Of a stretch of DNA of 34,321 nt, positions 32,708 through 34,321 are shown piece by piece. The position numbers were made by a program, and so were the translations under genes. Position 1 is the stretch's first letter; each line of letters begins with the position of its first letter. Under the pieces are notes generated by a model. The model was not told the DNA's origin. It saw only the letters and a list, made by a program, of their open reading frames with translations, and made no database searches. Origin of the DNA: an uncultured Phycisphaerales bacterium (GTDB lineage Bacteria; Planctomycetota; Phycisphaerae; WQYP01); contig CAIPTQ010000210.1 in assembly GCA_903868035.1 (NCBI GenBank), positions 1 through 34,321 of the forward strand. The letters are read 5' to 3'.

Positions 32708-33205
32708 TCATTTCCCCTGCCCCTGCTTGGGCATTTCCTCCAATGCCGCCAGCGAGCCTGATTTGTCGGCATCATCCAGAATTTCCAGCGTGGCGGAGTC
32801 CTCCAAATCCACGCTCCCGGTCTCATCCTTCTTCTGGGGCGTGGGTTTTTTAGCCGCCTCCGGCTTGGCCTTCTTCCCCCCAATAATCGTCCGCACCGGC
32901 TTGATCTCTTTGGGCGTGCCGTTGATCGTCACCGTGAAAATCACCGGCCCCACCGTCAGGGTTTCGCCGGCCCCCAACTCGGCCTGTTGCACGCGTTTGT
33001 TATTCACGTATGTGCCGTTGGAACTCCCCAGGTCGCGCACCGCAACTTTATCTTTCTTGAGCGTCAATTCGCAATGCTGCCGCGATACCTCCGCCAGCGG
33101 TATCTGAATGTTGCATTCCGTATTCCGTCCGATGACGGTTTTGGCCTGAACGGGAAAATTCCGCCGTTCACCCTTGTCCGTGAACATCACCAGAACTACA
33201 TCCAT
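32708..33205 (-). CDS. FHA-domain protein (165 aa)
   Basis: Two adjacent ATG codons lie at 33208 and 33205. The AAGGAA site at 33216-33211 is only two bases from the first, so the second is the likelier start. A forkhead-associated domain fills about residues 1-95: VIGRNTECNIQIPLAEVSRQH and DLGSSNGTYVNNKRV carry the phosphothreonine-binding Arg, Ser-x-x-His and Asn. The tail is a Lys/Pro-rich stretch and then an acidic end (DLEDSATLEILDDADK) that could be a phosphorylation target or contact site. FHA proteins read Ser/Thr-kinase signals in the cytoplasm. It is probably the first gene of the FHA-PDZ-sigma cluster. No kinase gene is in the window. Confidence 0.9.
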   Translation of the reverse strand: MDVVLVMFTDKGERRNFPVQAKTVIGRNTECNIQIPLAEVSRQHCELTLKKDKVAVRDLGSSNGTYVNNKRVQQAELGAGETLTVGPVIFTVTINGTPKEIKPVRTIIGGKKAKPEAAKKPTPQKKDETGSVDLEDSATLEILDDADKSGSLAALEEMPKQGQGK

Positions 33206-33357
33206 CATGGTTCCTTTCGCTGCGTGCCGCCGGGTCCGGGAAATGAATTCCGGCAATGCTACACTGGCTAGGCTCAAGGTAACCTTGTGGGTCTCAAGGA
33301 TCAAGCGAAATTCAGCCCGCTTGCAACCCCAACCCGGATCATTCCCGCCCTGCCCAG

Positions 33358-34321
33358 TCATGGGATGATCTTGTGTTGCGTGAGCCAGTCGAAGGTGGTT
33401 TTTTCGGCATCGGGCCAGGCGGTGGCGGGGGATTGGTAGCCATGGCCGGCGCCCGGGACAAGATGGATGGCGGCATCCGCGCCGGCGGCCTTGAGCGCGT
33501 CGTTGAGGCGCTGGTTCTGGACGACGGGGACGGTGGTGTCGTTGGCGCCTTGGACGGTGATCAGGGGCGGGGCATCCTTGCGGACGTAGGTCATGGGGCT
33601 GACCTGCTTGGCGATGGCGTCGCGGTTGGGGGTGTTGGCGGGAAGCCATTGGACGGCCCAGGACGTGCCGCGGGTGAGGAGATCGGGAACGTCGGCGGGA
33701 CCGTAGCCGTTGACGATGGCGGCAATCTTGAAGTCCTTGGGGTTGCAGGGTCCGAGTTTGTCGTCGGTGCAGAGGCCGACCATGAGGGCCAGGTGCCCGC
33801 CGGCGGAGGCACCTGTGACGACATATCGTGATTTGTCCATGTTGTACTCGTCGGCATGGTCCCAGAACCACTTGGCGGCCTTGAGGGCGTCGTTGACGGC
33901 GGCGGGGGCGATGGCGGGTTCCGGAGTGAACTGGTGATCTATCGTGTTGTCGGCGAGGCGGTACTCGGCATTGCAGACGACGAAGCCATGGGCGAGGTAG
34001 CGGTTGTAGAAGGTGGACATGGTGGACTTGGAGGTGCGCATCCAGCCGCCACCGTGGAACATGACGACGCCGGGGTATTTTTTGCCGCCCCCCCCCGCAG
34101 GGTCGTTCTTGATCATGTCCTTGGGGTAGATGACATCGACGACACAGGCGGCGGGCTGGTCGTAGGGGAGGTTGGCGTCGACCTTGTACTTGGTGGCATC
34201 GACGCCGGAGACAGTGAACGCGGCGGAAGCGCCGGTGCGGGGTTTGGGGTCGAAGGAATTTTCGATTTTCGATTTTTGAATTTCGATTGGAGTGGCGGGG
34301 GCGGAGGCGGGGGGCGTGGGG
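33358..34321 (-). CDS. Alpha/beta hydrolase (esterase/lipase of the HGGGW type), 5' end beyond the window
   Basis: The frame stays open to the right edge, so the start is outside; about 320 residues are seen. The oxyanion motif is FHGGGW, the nucleophile Ser lies in VTGASAGGHLAL, the Asp in VQGANDTTVP and the His in PGAGHGYQSP. This is the carboxylesterase order of the BD-FAE/HSL-like group. Upstream of the catalytic domain is VSGVDATKYKVDANLPYDQ, then a Pro/Ala-rich stretch with PIEIQKSKIENSF encoded by a GATTTTC-type repeat. Nine C (34088-34096; G on the sense strand) encode PAGGGGKK, in a loop just before the oxyanion motif. It is probably exported, but the signal peptide is not visible. 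Confidence 0.88.
   Translation of the reverse strand, partial: PTPPASAPATPIEIQKSKIENSFDPKPRTGASAAFTVSGVDATKYKVDANLPYDQPAACVVDVIYPKDMIKNDPAGGGGKKYPGVVMFHGGGWMRTSKSTMSTFYNRYLAHGFVVCNAEYRLADNTIDHQFTPEPAIAPAAVNDALKAAKWFWDHADEYNMDKSRYVVTGASAGGHLALMVGLCTDDKLGPCNPKDFKIAAIVNGYGPADVPDLLTRGTSWAVQWLPANTPNRDAIAKQVSPMTYVRKDAPPLITVQGANDTTVPVVQNQRLNDALKAAGADAAIHLVPGAGHGYQSPATAWPDAEKTTFDWLTQHKIIP
34252..34284. repeat. GATTTTC-type heptamer array inside the right-edge hydrolase gene
   Basis: After GAAGG come AATTTTC (34257-34263), GATTTTC (34264-34270), GATTTTT (34271-34277) and GAATTTC (34278-34284). It matches the array in dinG in unit, length and left flank, and again is translated on the minus strand as KSKIEN. 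Confidence 0.6.

Overview
The window is a dense, GC-rich, single-copy chromosomal stretch of a bacterium. It holds about 21 protein-coding genes on both strands, mostly separated by short gaps and mostly preceded by clear AGGAG-type ribosome binding sites. No tRNA, rRNA, CRISPR array, transposase or phage gene was seen. The mix of genes points to Planctomycetota, probably a Phycisphaerae-like lineage. This rests on a very large PQQ-propeller/TPR protein, an ECF sigma factor with a membrane anchor and an exported domain, FHA and PDZ proteins, secreted esterases and a lineage-type membrane protein. It is inferred from protein style, not from a marker gene.

Left part (1-7415). The end of a secreted S10 serine carboxypeptidase is followed by a small antitoxin-like gene. 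Next come rhamnulokinase (rhaB) and cofactor-independent phosphoglycerate mutase (gpmI), both on the minus strand. A minus-strand operon then starts with the iron-sulfur helicase dinG and runs into three small genes. The first of these is split by an in-frame amber stop, the second is an unrecognised 128-residue protein, and the third is antitoxin-like.

Middle part (7490-18610). This part is mostly exported degradation and surface functions: a GH2 lipoprotein glycosidase, a small membrane protein, two paralogous lipoprotein esterases, a two-domain M16 metalloprotease and a LamG-type protein with a C-terminal anchor. It ends with an S-methylthioadenosine phosphorylase (mtnP) whose promoter places transcription start at or next to its ATG.

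Right part (18653-34321). A 1642-residue exported PQQ/TPR protein and a NifU-like Fe-S protein precede a three-gene set: an intact PilT-like ATPase, a membrane-anchored GspE/PilB homologue that has lost its catalytic residues, and a CvpA-like membrane protein with a large unknown domain. This set is the best candidate for an undescribed machine. A manganese-type superoxide dismutase follows. A minus-strand cluster then encodes an FHA protein, a secreted PDZ protein and an ECF sigma factor. The sigma factor is fused through a transmembrane helix to a chagasin-like (I42) protease-inhibitor domain, which is the second strong candidate for novelty. The window ends inside an alpha/beta hydrolase gene.

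The window also carries small dispersed sequence elements. These are a covarying hairpin with a fixed TAAA loop and GTACTACGRACT tail, a GATTTTC heptamer array found inside two reading frames, an inverted pair of 23-base elements between the esterase genes, and long sense-strand G tracts coding for extra glycines in five genes.
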